Assembly (NCBI GenBank): GCA_023423715.1
Contig: JAFAFC010000010.1
Span: 23,068-87,067 of the forward strand
DNA length: 64,000 nt
Source: Bacteroidota bacterium
Lineage (GTDB): Bacteria; Bacteroidota; Bacteroidia; Flavobacteriales; Weeksellaceae
Reading direction: 5' to 3'
Position 1 is the stretch's first letter; every line of letters begins with the position of its first letter. The notes beneath the pieces were generated by a model that was not told where the DNA came from, made no database searches, and saw only the letters and a program-made list of their open reading frames with translations. A program made the translations under genes and the position numbers. Shown piece after piece: positions 50,651-60,348 of the stretch.

Positions 50651-53080
50651 ATGAAGATACTCAAATTTGGAGGTGAATCATTAGTACATGCGCAGCATTT
50701 TTTTAGCATTCAAGAAGTTCTGAAACAAAATTTAGAAACACCAAAAACGCTCGTTGTTTCTGGATATAATCGTAGTGAGGATAAATTAACTTCCATGATT
50801 TTTAAGGCCTCAAGCGGTGACTCTAGCTTTAAGTCTGACTTGGTAGATTTAGAACAATCCTACCTTGATTTAGTTAAAACTATTTTTAAAATCGATAATC
50901 AAAGTCGTTGGTTGAGCTTGGTTAAAAAGAATTTCAACGATATTGAAGAGTTTATCAACAGCATTTATATTTTAGAAGAGTTCACGGAAAAAACCAAAGC
51001 TAAAGTTTTGGGAATTGGTAAGGTTTTAACGACGGAATTAGTTTATGGATATCTTTCAACGATGGGTTTTCAGGTGACTAATTTTGATGTTAATGCACTC
51101 CATATCCATTCTGATTCGCAACTTTTAGATAAAAAGAAGCTTTCACATTATGTAGAAGACTTATATCAAAAGTCGGGTGAAAATTCTATTTATTTAGTTC
51201 CTGGAGGTTTGTTTGTACAGAATGATGTTTGGTTTACTTTTCCTAAAGGCGGGGATGATTACACAGCTTCTTGCATTGCAGAATGCACAAACGCGACGGA
51301 ATTTCAAATCTGGACTGTTGATTCTGGCTTTTACACGGCTGATCCAACTCTTGTTGCTCATGCAAAAAAAATCGAATATTTATCGTATCAAGAAGCGATG
51401 GAGTTGTCTCATTTCGGTACGGAGGTTTTCTATCCGCCAATGACGCAAGGTTTGCGCGATAAAAATATTCCCACAAAAATTTTAAATATCAATGCTATTT
51501 CGGAAGTTGGAACTTTGATTCAAGATTTAGAAAATGTTCAAAATTTCAATACAGCAGTAGGAATTTCGCATTTAGATTCTATGGCTTTGCTCACTTTAGA
51601 AGGAAGTGGTATGGTTGGGATTCCTGGAGTTTCGGCTAAGTTTTTTGGTGCATTAAGCGAAGCGAAAGTGAATGTCGTTTTGATAACACAAAGCTCATCG
51701 GAACATAATATCACGATTGCTATTCAAGAAAACCAAGTGGAGAAGGCGATTCAAGTTTTAAATGAAAAATTCCGTGATGAATTGGTAAGACAGAAAATCG
51801 ACCCAATTGAAGTCGAGCGAAATCTTTCTATTGTTGCGCTGGTTGGGGCAAACATGAAAAATAAAACAGGAGTGAGCGGGAAACTCTTTAGCGCTTTAGG
51901 TTCTAATGGAATTAATGTTCGTGCGATTGCGCAAGGTTCTTCCGAAAAAAACATCAGTGTAGTGATCGTAAAATCGGATGTTCAAAAAGCTGTAAATGTT
52001 CTTTACGAACGCTTCTTTGATGATGAAATTAAGCAAGTTCACGTCTATTTATGCGGTGTGGGAAATGTCGGATCTAAGTTGTTAGAGCAAATTCATAATC
52101 AGAATATGTATTTGCAAGAACATCTAAAAATGAATTTGAATATTGCAGGCGTTTCGAATAGTAAAAAGATGAATTTCCATGATCGTGGATTTAAGATTTC
52201 TGAGTTAAATGAAGCTTTAGAAAATGGTTTTGAAGCGTCTCCAGAGAAATTTGTGAATGAAATTCTTCAACGAAATAAGAGAAACGCGGTTTTTGTTGAT
52301 GTAACTGCGAGCCAAGAAGTTGCAGACGTTTACGAAAAGCTACTTCAAAAAAGCGTCAATATTGTAGCTTGTAACAAGATTGCAGCGGCTTCAGAATATT
52401 CGAAATACAAAAAACTAAAAACCTTGGCGAAGAATAACAATTGCAATTTTTTCTTCGAAACCAATGTGGGAGCGAGTTTGCCGATTATCGGAACGATGAA
52501 TGATTTGGTTCGAAGTGGAGATCAAGTATTGAGTATTCAAGCGGTTTTAAGTGGAACGATGAATTTCGTATTTAATACGTATGATGGAAATATTTCATTT
52601 GCTGAGGTTGTGAAACAAGCGCAAAATGAAGGCTATACAGAACCTGACCCTCGATTGGATTTGTCAGGAACGGATGTTGCTCGGAAAATTTTAATTTTGG
52701 CTCGTGAAGCGGGTTATCAACTGAATTTTAACGATATTGAAATTCAATCCTTTTTACCCGAATCCTGCATGCAAGGAAGTGTCGCTGATTTTTATAAAGA
52801 ATTAGAAAATCATGAAGGTTACTTTAAAAATTTGTTGAATAGTGCGCAGTCAGAAGGAAAGCGACTAAAGTTTGTCGCTAATTTCAGTCAGGGAAAAGCA
52901 TCTATTGGCTTGCAACATATTGATTCAACTAGCGATTTGTACCATTTGTATGGAAAAGATAACATCGTGATCCTAAAAACGCAACGTTATCAAGATCAAC
53001 CTTTGGTGATTAAAGGTGCGGGAGCAGGCGCCGAAGTTACAGCGAGTGGTGTGTTTTCTGATGTTGTCCGTTCCGTTTAA
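50651..53080 (+). CDS. thrA: bifunctional aspartokinase/homoserine dehydrogenase (ThrA type)
   Basis: This 809-residue protein has an aspartokinase-like region (residues 1-290), two ACT domains (about 300-450) and homoserine dehydrogenase (about 460-809). The dehydrogenase is fully typical: LCGVGNVGSKLLEQ, ACNKIAAASEYSKY, FETNVGASLPIIGT, VLSGTMNFVFN, EPDPRLDLSGTDVARKILIL. The kinase part departs from the usual motifs: KFGGES for KFGGTS, GIGKVLTTEL where a GE is expected, KGGDDYTA for GGSDYTA, WTVDSGFYTADP for WTDVDG, and FYPPM for LHPRT. It may have weak or altered kinase activity. First gene after the Thr attenuator. Confidence 0.9.
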   Translation: MKILKFGGESLVHAQHFFSIQEVLKQNLETPKTLVVSGYNRSEDKLTSMIFKASSGDSSFKSDLVDLEQSYLDLVKTIFKIDNQSRWLSLVKKNFNDIEEFINSIYILEEFTEKTKAKVLGIGKVLTTELVYGYLSTMGFQVTNFDVNALHIHSDSQLLDKKKLSHYVEDLYQKSGENSIYLVPGGLFVQNDVWFTFPKGGDDYTASCIAECTNATEFQIWTVDSGFYTADPTLVAHAKKIEYLSYQEAMELSHFGTEVFYPPMTQGLRDKNIPTKILNINAISEVGTLIQDLENVQNFNTAVGISHLDSMALLTLEGSGMVGIPGVSAKFFGALSEAKVNVVLITQSSSEHNITIAIQENQVEKAIQVLNEKFRDELVRQKIDPIEVERNLSIVALVGANMKNKTGVSGKLFSALGSNGINVRAIAQGSSEKNISVVIVKSDVQKAVNVLYERFFDDEIKQVHVYLCGVGNVGSKLLEQIHNQNMYLQEHLKMNLNIAGVSNSKKMNFHDRGFKISELNEALENGFEASPEKFVNEILQRNKRNAVFVDVTASQEVADVYEKLLQKSVNIVACNKIAAASEYSKYKKLKTLAKNNNCNFFFETNVGASLPIIGTMNDLVRSGDQVLSIQAVLSGTMNFVFNTYDGNISFAEVVKQAQNEGYTEPDPRLDLSGTDVARKILILAREAGYQLNFNDIEIQSFLPESCMQGSVADFYKELENHEGYFKNLLNSAQSEGKRLKFVANFSQGKASIGLQHIDSTSDLYHLYGKDNIVILKTQRYQDQPLVIKGAGAGAEVTASGVFSDVVRSV

Positions 53081-53091
53081 AAACAATAAAA

Positions 53092-54012
53092 ATGAAAGAA
53101 ATAAAGATAAAAGTACCAGCAACGGTCGCAAATATGGTTTGCGGTTTTGATATTCTAGGAATGGCTCTTAGTGAACCTTTCGACGAAATGACATTCCAAT
53201 TATTAGATGAACCCAAAGTGGTGATTGAGCATTTGGATGAATTTCAATTACCAACACAACCCGAGCAAAATGTAGCCGGAATCGTAGCACTAAAAATGAT
53301 TGAAGGCTTGAATCTTTCCAGAGGTGTGAAAATTAGAATTCAGAAAAATATTAAGCCGGGAAGCGGTTTGGGGTCAAGTGCGGCAAGTGCGGCAGGTGCG
53401 GCGGTTGGATTTAATATCTTGCTGAATGACTTACTTTCCAAAGAAGATTTGGTGAAGTACGCGATGTTTGGGGAAGAATTGGCGTCGGGAGTTCAACATG
53501 CAGATAATATTGCGCCGTGTATTTATGGGGGAATTACACTGGTGAAATCTTCGGTTCCTGTGGATGTGATTCCGCTTTCTTCGCCAAATTTATATGTGAC
53601 AGCGGTGCATCCACAAGTCGAAGTGAAAACCTCCGATGCTCGTCAAATTCTCAAAAAGAACGTAAGTATGAAAGATGCCGTTCAACAATGGGGAAATGTA
53701 GCGGGTTTGGTTGCGGGAATTTTAAAAAACGATTTTTCATTGATTGGTCGAAGTTTGCACGATGGTATTGTTGAGCCGGTTCGAAGTATTTTGATTCCAA
53801 AATTTGATGTCATAAAATCGAAAAGTCTTGAATTAGGAGCTTTGGGTGGAGGAATTTCGGGTTCTGGACCATCCATTTTCATGTTGAGTGAAACCAAAGA
53901 AACCGCTGAGAGTGTGGCCAAAATAATGCAGCAAGAATATGAAGAAATTGGAGTAAAACAGTTTGTGTACGTGTCGAAAATTAATGATTTAGGAATCCAA
54001 GTAGAAAATTAA
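53092..54012 (+). CDS. thrB: homoserine kinase
   Basis: This 306-residue GHMP kinase phosphorylates homoserine. It has the ATP-binding GHMP motif KPGSGLGSSAASAAGAAVG, the N-terminal KVPATVANMVCGFDILGMAL and the C-terminal GGGISGSGPSIFML. It starts 11 bp after thrA and ends 1 bp before thrC, so it is translated with them. Confidence 0.95.
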   Translation: MKEIKIKVPATVANMVCGFDILGMALSEPFDEMTFQLLDEPKVVIEHLDEFQLPTQPEQNVAGIVALKMIEGLNLSRGVKIRIQKNIKPGSGLGSSAASAAGAAVGFNILLNDLLSKEDLVKYAMFGEELASGVQHADNIAPCIYGGITLVKSSVPVDVIPLSSPNLYVTAVHPQVEVKTSDARQILKKNVSMKDAVQQWGNVAGLVAGILKNDFSLIGRSLHDGIVEPVRSILIPKFDVIKSKSLELGALGGGISGSGPSIFMLSETKETAESVAKIMQQEYEEIGVKQFVYVSKINDLGIQVEN

Positions 54013-54013
54013 A

Positions 54014-55315
54014 ATGAACTATTATAATCTAAAAAATAAAAACGAAATCGTTAGTTTTAAAGAAGCGACGATCAAAGGGCAAGGTGATCAAAAAGGTCTA
54101 TTTTTTCCTGTAGAAATCCCGTCTTTTCCAAGTGAAGTTGTCCAGAATTTAAATGCTTATTCCGATGTCGATTTGGCTTTTTTAACGGTAAAAGACTTTG
54201 TTGGCGAAGAGATTCCAGAGGATGTTTTGTATAAAATTGTTTCCGAAACCATTGATTTTTCAATTCCACTAGAGAAGATATCCGATTCAATTTTTTCTTT
54301 GGAACTATTTCACGGCCCAACTTTAGCTTTTAAAGATGTTGGTGCTCGATTTATGAGTCGTTGTTTGTCGTATTTTTTGAAAGATGAAAAGCGTAAGGTA
54401 ACGGTTTTGGTGGCGACTTCTGGTGATACTGGAGGAGCGGTAGCCAATGGTTTTTATAATGTTCCTGGAGTTGAAGTCGTTATTCTATATCCCAAAAATC
54501 GAGTAAGTCCTGTTCAAGAAAAGCAATTAACGGCTTTGGGTGGAAATATCAAAGCGCTTGAGGTGGATGGAAGCTTTGATGATTGTCAGAATCTAGTAAA
54601 GATGGCTTTTGCAGACTCGTCGTTAAATGAGAAATTGGTTTTAACGTCGGCGAATTCAATTAATGTTGCTCGTTGGCTTCCGCAGCAGATGTATTATGTT
54701 TTAGCAAAAAAACAATGGCAAAAGAAGTTTAGTGAAGATCCTGTTGTTTGCGTTCCTAGTGGTAATTTCGGAAACCTTTGTGCGGGGATTTTAGCCTCTA
54801 AACGAGGAGTTTCGGTGAAGAAATTTATTGCTGCATGTAACGAAAATGATGTGGTTCCGCATTATTTACAAACGGGAGATTTGCTTCCCAAAGAAACCAT
54901 TGCAACCTTGTCTAACGCGATGGATGTTGGTAATCCTAGCAATTTTATTCGAATCTTAGAATTGTTTAATCAGGATTATTCGGAGACAAAAAATAATCTG
55001 GAAGGTTTTGTGGTTTCGGATGCTGAAACACGGAGCACGATTAAAAAAGTTCAACAGGATTTTGGATATGTTTTAGATCCGCATGGTGCCGTTGCGTTTG
55101 CGGCGTTAAATCAATATCTTCAGAAGCTTCCCAATGATCGAGGATATATTTTGGAAACGGCGCATCCGATAAAATTTCCAGATGCTGTAGAGTCGGCTAT
55201 TGGTAAAAAAATAGATTTGCCTTCCGATATTGAAAATTTAATGCAACAAGAGAAAAAAACTGTGGAAATAAATCCTAATTTTGAGGACTTAAAACAGTTT
55301 TTAGTAGCTTTATAG
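54014..55315 (+). CDS. thrC: threonine synthase
   Basis: This 433-residue PLP enzyme converts O-phosphohomoserine to threonine. It has LELFHGPTLAFKDVGARFM with the PLP lysine (Lys107), VLVATSGDTGGAVANGF and TSANSINVARWLPQ, the pattern of the E. coli/yeast-like class. A single base separates it from thrB and another from folB. Confidence 0.95.
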   Translation: MNYYNLKNKNEIVSFKEATIKGQGDQKGLFFPVEIPSFPSEVVQNLNAYSDVDLAFLTVKDFVGEEIPEDVLYKIVSETIDFSIPLEKISDSIFSLELFHGPTLAFKDVGARFMSRCLSYFLKDEKRKVTVLVATSGDTGGAVANGFYNVPGVEVVILYPKNRVSPVQEKQLTALGGNIKALEVDGSFDDCQNLVKMAFADSSLNEKLVLTSANSINVARWLPQQMYYVLAKKQWQKKFSEDPVVCVPSGNFGNLCAGILASKRGVSVKKFIAACNENDVVPHYLQTGDLLPKETIATLSNAMDVGNPSNFIRILELFNQDYSETKNNLEGFVVSDAETRSTIKKVQQDFGYVLDPHGAVAFAALNQYLQKLPNDRGYILETAHPIKFPDAVESAIGKKIDLPSDIENLMQQEKKTVEINPNFEDLKQFLVAL

Positions 55316-55316
55316 C

Positions 55317-55676
55317 ATGACCACAAAAATTTATTTAGAAGACGTAAAAATCTATGCATATCACGGGGTTTTACCCGAGGAAAATTGTGTAGGAACCTAT
55401 TTTTTGTTGAATTTAGAATTGCATACCAACTTTTCTAAGGCATTAGATAGTGATGATTTGGATCATACGGTGAGTTATGCGGATATCAATGAGATTTTAC
55501 ACCAGGAAATGAAAACAAATTCCAAACTAATGGAACACGTTTGTGGTCGAATTTTAAAATCAATTCATCATAAATTTCCTCAAATTATGTTTGTAAAAAT
55601 AAAAATGACCAAACTAAATCCACCAATGCCTGGCGAGATTAAAGGCGCTTCTGTTGAAGTGGAAGAAGTTTTTTAG
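55317..55676 (+). CDS. folB: dihydroneopterin aldolase
   Basis: This 119-residue enzyme of folate synthesis splits 7,8-dihydroneopterin. It has KIYLEDVKIYAYHGVLPEEN, DLDHTVSYADINEIL, the catalytic-region HVCGRILKSIHHKFP, and KMTKLNPPMPGEIKGASVEV. It begins 1 bp after thrC and so is probably carried at the end of the thr operon; a link between threonine and folate is not required and may only be operon convenience. Confidence 0.93.
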   Translation: MTTKIYLEDVKIYAYHGVLPEENCVGTYFLLNLELHTNFSKALDSDDLDHTVSYADINEILHQEMKTNSKLMEHVCGRILKSIHHKFPQIMFVKIKMTKLNPPMPGEIKGASVEVEEVF

Positions 55677-55688
55677 TAAACGATTTGT

Positions 55689-57053
55689 ATGAAAAAAATC
55701 CTATTTTTTCTTGTCTTGTTCTTGACGGTTTTTAGTTTTGGACAAATTTCAAATGGAGTTAGTCCGGTGTTTCCAAGAATAAAATCGAGTATTTCGGTTC
55801 CCGTAAGAATTCCTTTGGCAGAGATTAGTAAAATGGCTAATACATCTGTAAAAGATCTAATTTTTGAGGATAATTCCTATTCTGATAACAACAACGATCA
55901 ATTCAAAATTAAGGTGTGGCGAACTAAGCCAATTCGCTTCGTGTCGGGAACGAAACAGAATTTGTTAATCGAAGTTCCTTTGAAAATTTGGGCAGAGAAA
56001 GGTGTGGGAACCTTAGGTGTTTACAGCTATCAGGAAACAACATTCGAGACCGTGATGTATTTCAATACGTCGATGGAGTTTATGAATAATTGGACGATTG
56101 CTACGACTACGCAGCCGAATGGTTTTAAATGGGTGAGCAAGCCTGTTCTCGATTATGGTCGAATTAAAATTCCCATTTCAACGCTTGTTGAAAAGAGTTT
56201 AAAAGAAGAACAGTTGAAATTTTGCAAGACTATTGATGATCAACTAAAAAGCCAGTTGAACTTTCAACCAACTGCTTTGTTGGCTTGGAATGCTTTTTCA
56301 CAGCCAATTCAGGTTTCCGATGCATTTAATACTTGGTTGAAAATTTCTCCGGTTAATGTTAATGCGAGTCCGCTTCAGTTTTACAAAGATGCGATCGACG
56401 TAACCTTTAGTATAGATGCTTTTTCCGAAACGTTTACAGGAAGTAGACCGGAATCTTCACAACCGATTACACGAGTTCCGAATTTTAATTTTATTCCAAA
56501 TTTGAATTCGAATTTCGTCCTTCAAACCACTGCAAATATTCCATTTTCGGAAGCGACACGACTTGCTCAAGAAATGTTTTTGAACAAGGAATTTGATTTT
56601 CGTGAAGGGAAATCAAAAGTAAAAGTGATTGGGATGGAGGTGAGCGGAAAGAACAATGAAATTCAAATCGAAATCGATACAGAAGGCGCTATCAAAGGAA
56701 AATCTTTGATTACAGGAATTCCCGTTTATGATTTAGCTAAGCGAAAAATTGTTTTATCAAAAACGCATTTTAAATTGAAAACGGCAAACGTTCTTCATAA
56801 AACAGCTTCGTTGTTATTTCAAGGGAAAATTGTCCGAATGATTCAAGACGAATACGGAATTCCAACTGCTGAATTAGAAGATTTTTCGAAAAAATCGACG
56901 GAAGAAGCCTTCAACAAAGAATATTACAAAGGCGTTAAGCTTTCTGGAAAAGTGAATAGCATGAAGCCTGGATCTATTTTAGTTGGCCAAAACGGATTAA
57001 CGGTTGTGGTTGATATGCAAGCGCAACTTCGAGTTCTTGTTCAAGGTTTTTAA
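55689..57053 (+). CDS. DUF4403 family protein, exported
   Basis: This 454-residue protein has a signal peptide (MKKILFFLVLFLTVFSFGQ) and a DUF4403 body rich in predicted beta strands (SSISVPVRIPLAEISKMAN near the start; ALLAWNAFSQPIQVSD; FVLQTTANIPFSEATRL). DUF4403 proteins in Bacteroidota are of unknown function, often periplasmic. It begins 13 bp after folB and faces the oxidoreductase gene with an 11-bp gap; no terminator is seen between them. Confidence 0.83.
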   Translation: MKKILFFLVLFLTVFSFGQISNGVSPVFPRIKSSISVPVRIPLAEISKMANTSVKDLIFEDNSYSDNNNDQFKIKVWRTKPIRFVSGTKQNLLIEVPLKIWAEKGVGTLGVYSYQETTFETVMYFNTSMEFMNNWTIATTTQPNGFKWVSKPVLDYGRIKIPISTLVEKSLKEEQLKFCKTIDDQLKSQLNFQPTALLAWNAFSQPIQVSDAFNTWLKISPVNVNASPLQFYKDAIDVTFSIDAFSETFTGSRPESSQPITRVPNFNFIPNLNSNFVLQTTANIPFSEATRLAQEMFLNKEFDFREGKSKVKVIGMEVSGKNNEIQIEIDTEGAIKGKSLITGIPVYDLAKRKIVLSKTHFKLKTANVLHKTASLLFQGKIVRMIQDEYGIPTAELEDFSKKSTEEAFNKEYYKGVKLSGKVNSMKPGSILVGQNGLTVVVDMQAQLRVLVQGF

Positions 57054-57064
57054 CTGTGTAAAAA

Positions 57065-58060
57065 CTAGAAAAGTCCTTCAATAGCTTCTTTCAACAACGA
57101 GTAGGATTTTTTTCGTGCCTCATGATCAAAAATATGAGCATTGAAAATGATTTCGTCCACGTGAAATTTCGTTTGAAATTGAGCTAATTCTTCACGAACC
57201 TTTTCCTTAGAACCAGCAAAAGTCCATCTTAGTTTTTGCATCACCAAAGCACGTTCTTGCACCGACCAAATGCTGTCCATATCTTCAACTGGTGGAGCGT
57301 AAGGCTTGCGATCGTTTCGGATAATATTGACAAAAGCTTGATACAAGGTCGTTGCTAAAAACTCACCTTCTTCATCCGTATCACCAACACTTTGATTGAC
57401 ACAAGCCAAAATATAGGGTTGGTCCAGATAAGCACTAGGCTTAAAATTATCTCGATAAATCGTGAAAGCAATTTCCATTTGTTCGGGCGCAAAATGTCCA
57501 GCAAAAGCATACGGTAAGCCCATTTCCGAAGCTAACCAAGCACTATCCGTACTCGAACCTAAAATATATAACGGAACATTTGCACCTTGACCTGGATAGG
57601 CGTGTACAGGACCTGGATTGTCTTCTGAAAAATAATGCTGCAATTCTTGAATTTGATTCGGGAACGAGTCATTCATCGTAGAAATATGTCTTCCCAAAGC
57701 GTGAGCAGTTAATTGATCAGTTCCCGGCGCACGACCTAAGCCCAAATCAATACGATTCGGGAATAAACCATCTAGCGTTCCGAATTGCTCTGCAATAATT
57801 AGTGAAGAATGGTTTGGAAGCATAATTCCGCCCGATCCAACTCGAATTCGTTGGGTTCCATTGGCGATATAGCCAATAAGAATGGACGTTGCGGCGCTGG
57901 CAATGCTTTTCATGTTATGATGTTCTGCAAGCCAATAACGCTCGAAACCTAAATCTTCCGCATGTTGTGCGAGATTTAAACTGTCGCTAAACGTTTCTTG
58001 GTATGTTTTTCCTTGTTTTACGGGTGCTAAATCAAGCACAGAAAATTTAAATGGCTTCAT
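57065..58060 (-). CDS. LLM-class flavin-dependent oxidoreductase (MsnO8/YhbW-like)
   Basis: This 331-residue protein is a luciferase-like monooxygenase fold enzyme that uses reduced flavin. It has FSVLDLAPVKQGKTYQETF, LGFERYWLAEHHNMKSIAS, RIRVGSGGIMLPNHSSL, FPNRIDLGLGRAPGTD, which are typical of the YhbW/MsnO8 subgroup. The substrate is not known. A perfect TAACTTTG promoter element lies at 58068-58075, just upstream of its ATG. Confidence 0.88.
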   Translation of the reverse strand: MKPFKFSVLDLAPVKQGKTYQETFSDSLNLAQHAEDLGFERYWLAEHHNMKSIASAATSILIGYIANGTQRIRVGSGGIMLPNHSSLIIAEQFGTLDGLFPNRIDLGLGRAPGTDQLTAHALGRHISTMNDSFPNQIQELQHYFSEDNPGPVHAYPGQGANVPLYILGSSTDSAWLASEMGLPYAFAGHFAPEQMEIAFTIYRDNFKPSAYLDQPYILACVNQSVGDTDEEGEFLATTLYQAFVNIIRNDRKPYAPPVEDMDSIWSVQERALVMQKLRWTFAGSKEKVREELAQFQTKFHVDEIIFNAHIFDHEARKKSYSLLKEAIEGLF

Positions 58061-58067
58061 AACGATG

Positions 58068-58075
58068 CAAAGTTA
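58068..58075 (-). promoter_or_regulatory. -7 promoter element of the LLM oxidoreductase gene
   Basis: TAACTTTG on the minus strand matches TAnnTTTG and ends 7 nt before the ATG at 58060. No clear TTTG lies at -33. Confidence 0.45.
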
Positions 58076-58132
58076 TAGGATTTTGATGGGAAAACGACTT
58101 TTCGGGAATATATCATGTTTTGATTTTCCCAA

Positions 58133-60268
58133 CTAGTCTTTGTTTTCTTTTTTACGTTTTTGATACTGAAAATGATTCAGCAATAATCGAATTTCATGAA
58201 ATTCAATTTGAGACGGAAGTGCTTTTCGCCATTCCGTTAAAGTTTCAAATTCATGTTCTTTAAAGACTTTTTCAAAAGATTTGATATTTTCTTTTGGAAT
58301 AATTCGGTTGATATCCACCAAACCTTGTTCTGCATATTTTGCAAGATGTCCAAAAACCGTTTCAATAACCAAACCTCGATCTTTAGCGATTTCTGATATG
58401 GATTTTCCTTCCTCAAATAGTTGATACGTCACCACATGACTTGGGACTTTTGCCACATTTGCGGTTATTTTGATGTCTTGGGATTGATCAAATAACGCTT
58501 TGTCAAGGAGGTGAACGGATTTGAGATCCGTGAGATAATCTTGCAAATCATCAATCAAGGTTTTGATGATTTCGTTATATTGTTTTAAACCTTTTACACC
58601 TTTGGTTTCTGCATAGAAGCTTTTAAAAGGCGAGAAAATATGCTCGTTGATTTGTTTTAAAAAGTAAGTTACTGCGCCTTCGGCTTTAGTTTCTATCTCT
58701 TTCCAATCTTCACCTGTTTGGGTGAATTTATAGGTTTTCTGCAACAAGATTTTTTCAAATTTCTCATAAATTTCATTCAGTTTTTTCGCTTCTTTATTGG
58801 TTTGAAAATAAATTTGCTTAACCTTTTCTTTGTCGATGTTTTTAGATGAAAGCGCTTGATTATTCCACTCGTCAATGCTGTTTTTTATCCATTTCGGATC
58901 AACATAACGAAGGACTTTTTTGATAGAATAATCGAATTTTTCTGCTTGTAAAATCTGATCTACATGTTCATTCGCATTGGTAGAATCTTGAAACTGATAA
59001 ACACGATGGTCACTAAAAATAACGTCGGGTGTAATTTTCGATTTTAAAACAATTCCTTCCAAAGTTCGGCAACGCGATAGCGCCACATAAACCTGTCCTG
59101 ATGCAAAAGATTTTCCAGCATCAATAATCAATCGATCGAACGTTAAACCTTGAGATTTATGAATGGTAACCGCCCAAGCCAACCGAATCGGATATTGCTC
59201 AAAACTTCCCAAAACATCTTCTTTGATATTTTTTTCCGCATCCAAAGAATAGGCTTTTTGCTCCCAAACTTCTTGCTTAAGCTTGTAATCTTCATCATCG
59301 CCATCAATTCGAACCCAAATTTCATCATCGTCAAGACGCGTAACTTCGGCTAGTTTTCCGTTATAATATTTCTTTTCGCCACTTGCATCGTTTCGGATGA
59401 ACATGATTTGGCTTCCTACTCGAAGTTCAACAACCAATTCGTTGGGATATTGCGTTTCTTTAAATTCACCAACAACTTTCGCATCGTAATGATAGGATTT
59501 ACCAGGTAACGCCTTCAGTTCTTTTTGGTTGATTTCATCCGCCATCCGATTGTGCGACGTTAGATAAACATAAGCTTCATCTGTTGGTTTGAAATTCGGG
59601 TCGTAGCGTTCATTAAGTTTATCAAAATCAATATCTTCTTTTTCGCCATCCCGAATTGCATTTAAGATTTCAAGAAATGTTTCGTCCGTTTGACGATAGA
59701 CTTTCGTTAATTCTAAAGTAACCAAAGGAACTTGCTTAATGGCGTAGCTGTCGAAGAAAAATGGAGAATTATAGAATTTTTTCAAGAAAAATTCGTCTCG
59801 AACAACGGGCGGAAGCTGATACAAATCTCCAATAAAAAGCATTTGCACTCCGCCAAAAGGTTGTTGATTTCGGCGAACATGACGTAACGAAAAATCCATC
59901 ATATCGAGAACATCCGCACGAAGCATCGAAACTTCGTCAATAATCAAAATTTCAACTTCGCGTAAGAGTTTTAATTTGTCTTTACGGTATTTGAAATGAT
60001 GCATAAGATCCGGAATATTGTTCGCCATATTCTGATCAATGCGATCCAAAGTTGGAATAAATGTACGCAACGGAAGCCCAAACATGGAATGAATGGTTAC
60101 ACCGCCAGCGTTAATTGCTGCAATTCCCGTTGGGGCAACCACAATGTATTTTTTCTTGGTTTTTTGAATGAAATTATTGAGAAAAGTCGTTTTTCCCGTT
60201 CCAGCTTTTCCGGTAAGAAATATATTTCTCTGCGTGTGTTCGGCAAGATCGAAGATCGTTTCGTTCAT
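58133..60268 (-). CDS. PIF1-like helicase with C-terminal helix-turn-helix
   Basis: This 711-residue superfamily 1B helicase has Walker A FLTGKAGTGKTTFLNNF, Walker B EILIIDEVSMLRAD, GDLYQLPPV, and motif VI-like TIHKSQGLTFDRLII and VYVALSRCRTLEGI, as in PIF1/RecD2. After about residue 450 there is a linker, a possible HRDC-like stretch and a C-terminal HTH (KSISEIAKDRGLVIETVFGH) of the HTH_40 type. Bacteroidota carry many such proteins. A role in DNA replication or repair is likely; none is proved. Confidence 0.87.
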   Translation of the reverse strand: MNETIFDLAEHTQRNIFLTGKAGTGKTTFLNNFIQKTKKKYIVVAPTGIAAINAGGVTIHSMFGLPLRTFIPTLDRIDQNMANNIPDLMHHFKYRKDKLKLLREVEILIIDEVSMLRADVLDMMDFSLRHVRRNQQPFGGVQMLFIGDLYQLPPVVRDEFFLKKFYNSPFFFDSYAIKQVPLVTLELTKVYRQTDETFLEILNAIRDGEKEDIDFDKLNERYDPNFKPTDEAYVYLTSHNRMADEINQKELKALPGKSYHYDAKVVGEFKETQYPNELVVELRVGSQIMFIRNDASGEKKYYNGKLAEVTRLDDDEIWVRIDGDDEDYKLKQEVWEQKAYSLDAEKNIKEDVLGSFEQYPIRLAWAVTIHKSQGLTFDRLIIDAGKSFASGQVYVALSRCRTLEGIVLKSKITPDVIFSDHRVYQFQDSTNANEHVDQILQAEKFDYSIKKVLRYVDPKWIKNSIDEWNNQALSSKNIDKEKVKQIYFQTNKEAKKLNEIYEKFEKILLQKTYKFTQTGEDWKEIETKAEGAVTYFLKQINEHIFSPFKSFYAETKGVKGLKQYNEIIKTLIDDLQDYLTDLKSVHLLDKALFDQSQDIKITANVAKVPSHVVTYQLFEEGKSISEIAKDRGLVIETVFGHLAKYAEQGLVDINRIIPKENIKSFEKVFKEHEFETLTEWRKALPSQIEFHEIRLLLNHFQYQKRKKENKD

Positions 60269-60348
60269 GTTTCAAAAGTAGCCAAAAAAAACTTGGAAAG
60301 GAAAAGTAAAAAAGGCAAAATTTTTGCATCTTTAACGAAAATTAGTTT

